From: Flavobacteriales bacterium UBA2669 | GTDB lineage: Bacteria > Bacteroidota > Bacteroidia > Flavobacteriales_E > Vicingaceae | Length of the DNA stretch: 64,000 bases | Direction: 5' to 3' | Assembly: GCA_002359215.1 (NCBI GenBank) | Contig: DEMN01000006.1 | Coordinates: forward strand, 62,001 to 126,000 | Shown here: positions 63,514-64,000 of the stretch, in pieces | How the letters are laid out: the number at the start of each line of letters is the position of its first letter | Numbering within the stretch: the stretch's first letter is position 1 | Position numbers and translations under genes: made by a program | The notes under the pieces: model-generated | Seen by the model: only the letters and a program-made list of their open reading frames with translations | Told to the model about the DNA's origin: nothing | The model's database searches: none

Positions 63514-64000
63514 ATGAAATTTTTATTAGGACTATCGTTTTTTTTATTATTTCTTGAACTTGAGTTCGTTGCACAGTCCGATACCAACTATTTTCAGCAA
63601 GAAGTAAATTATGAAATTCATGTTACTTTAAATGACGAACGTCATCAGTTAGATGGAAAAGAAACCATTTGGTATAAGAATAATTCTAAAAAAACGCTGA
63701 ACTATATCTATTTTCATTTATGGCCAAATGCTTATAAAAATCATGAAACCGCTTTAACGAAACAATTGTTGGAAGAAAATAATACCATGTTGTATTTTTC
63801 CCATGATAAACATTTGGGTTTTATTGATGGATTGGAATTTAAAGTGAATGGAGAAGTAGCTATTTGGACTATTACTGAGGAAAATGAAGATGTTGCCATT
63901 GTATATTTACCGGAGCCTCTTTTGTCCGGAGAGTCAGTAGAAATTTATACGCCTTTTAGTGTAAAATTACCCTTAGGTGTTTTCTCACGACTTGGACATA
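63514..64000 (+). CDS. M1-family metallopeptidase, N-terminal part (cut by window end)
   Basis: ATG 63514 opens 162 codons to the right edge. A signal peptide (MKFLLGLSFFLLFLELEFVA) and the start of the M1 N-terminal beta-domain are visible: YEIHVTLNDERHQLDGKETI, WYKNNSKKTLNYIYFHLWPN, KLPLGVFSRLGH. The HEXXH zinc site would lie beyond the window. Bacteroidota M1 enzymes of this type are secreted aminopeptidase-like proteins. Confidence 0.85.
   Translation, partial: MKFLLGLSFFLLFLELEFVAQSDTNYFQQEVNYEIHVTLNDERHQLDGKETIWYKNNSKKTLNYIYFHLWPNAYKNHETALTKQLLEENNTMLYFSHDKHLGFIDGLEFKVNGEVAIWTITEENEDVAIVYLPEPLLSGESVEIYTPFSVKLPLGVFSRLGH

Overview
The window is AT-rich (roughly one third G+C by eye) and comes from a Bacteroidota chromosome, most likely Flavobacteriales. 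The evidence is the FtsZ C-terminus with its long acidic linker, an FtsL-like protein of the Bacteroidota type, secreted proteins with type IX secretion (T9SS) sorting domains, many small lipoproteins of the GCTDPEATNYN and SCKK kind, and promoters of the Bacteroidota form TTTG-N(18-19)-TAnnTTTG. I cannot resolve family or genus. The window is ordinary chromosome. I see no prophage, insertion sequence, CRISPR array or integrase.

Layout. 1-5.8 kb: envelope proteins (OmpA-like, SPOR-like, a beta-barrel, lipoproteins) and two tandem DUF1801 proteins, then tRNA-Arg with a partial duplicate of its 5' end. 6-12.9 kb: a large YfhO-type membrane protein, a flavin reductase, an AtoE-type fatty-acid transporter, and two distantly paralogous lipoproteins. 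12.9-16.3 kb, minus strand: flippase-like protein, family 2 glycosyltransferase and peptide ABC permease. 16.3-17.6 kb: ruvC and a YdcF/SanA-type protein. 17.8-23.0 kb: a membrane-anchored TPR-LuxR regulator, then a lux-box-like palindrome and a four-gene cluster of secreted or outer-membrane proteins of unknown function. This is my best candidate for an undescribed system. 23-26.2 kb: two unknowns, rsmG and engB.

26.4-43.4 kb is a complete-looking division and cell wall (dcw) operon: mraZ-rsmH-ftsL-ftsI-murE-[four-helix-bundle gene]-mraY-murD-[unknown]-ftsW-murG-murC-ftsQ-ftsA-ftsZ-yqeY. It is preceded by 10-bp AAAGTGGTAG repeats that look like a MraZ operator. murF and ddl are absent. Two genes inside it are not standard dcw members: a four-helix-bundle cassette between murE and mraY, and a 119-residue protein between murD and ftsW that resembles a degenerate Mur ligase C-terminal domain.

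43.7-64 kb: a T9SS cargo protein with 135-residue tandem repeats, tRNA-Leu, tig, clpP, eno, gltA, a NatAB-like ABC exporter, a family 9 glycosyltransferase, an HD hydrolase, a PagL-like lipid A deacylase, tRNA-Phe, then the run coaX-OMP-TPR-lptC-small membrane protein-CorC, and the start of an M1 peptidase cut by the window edge. Every stretch over 300 bp without a protein gene is accounted for: 43442-43752 holds a terminator and a candidate -7 element with a leader of about 200 nt, and 46801-47168 holds tRNA-Leu with its promoter and terminator.
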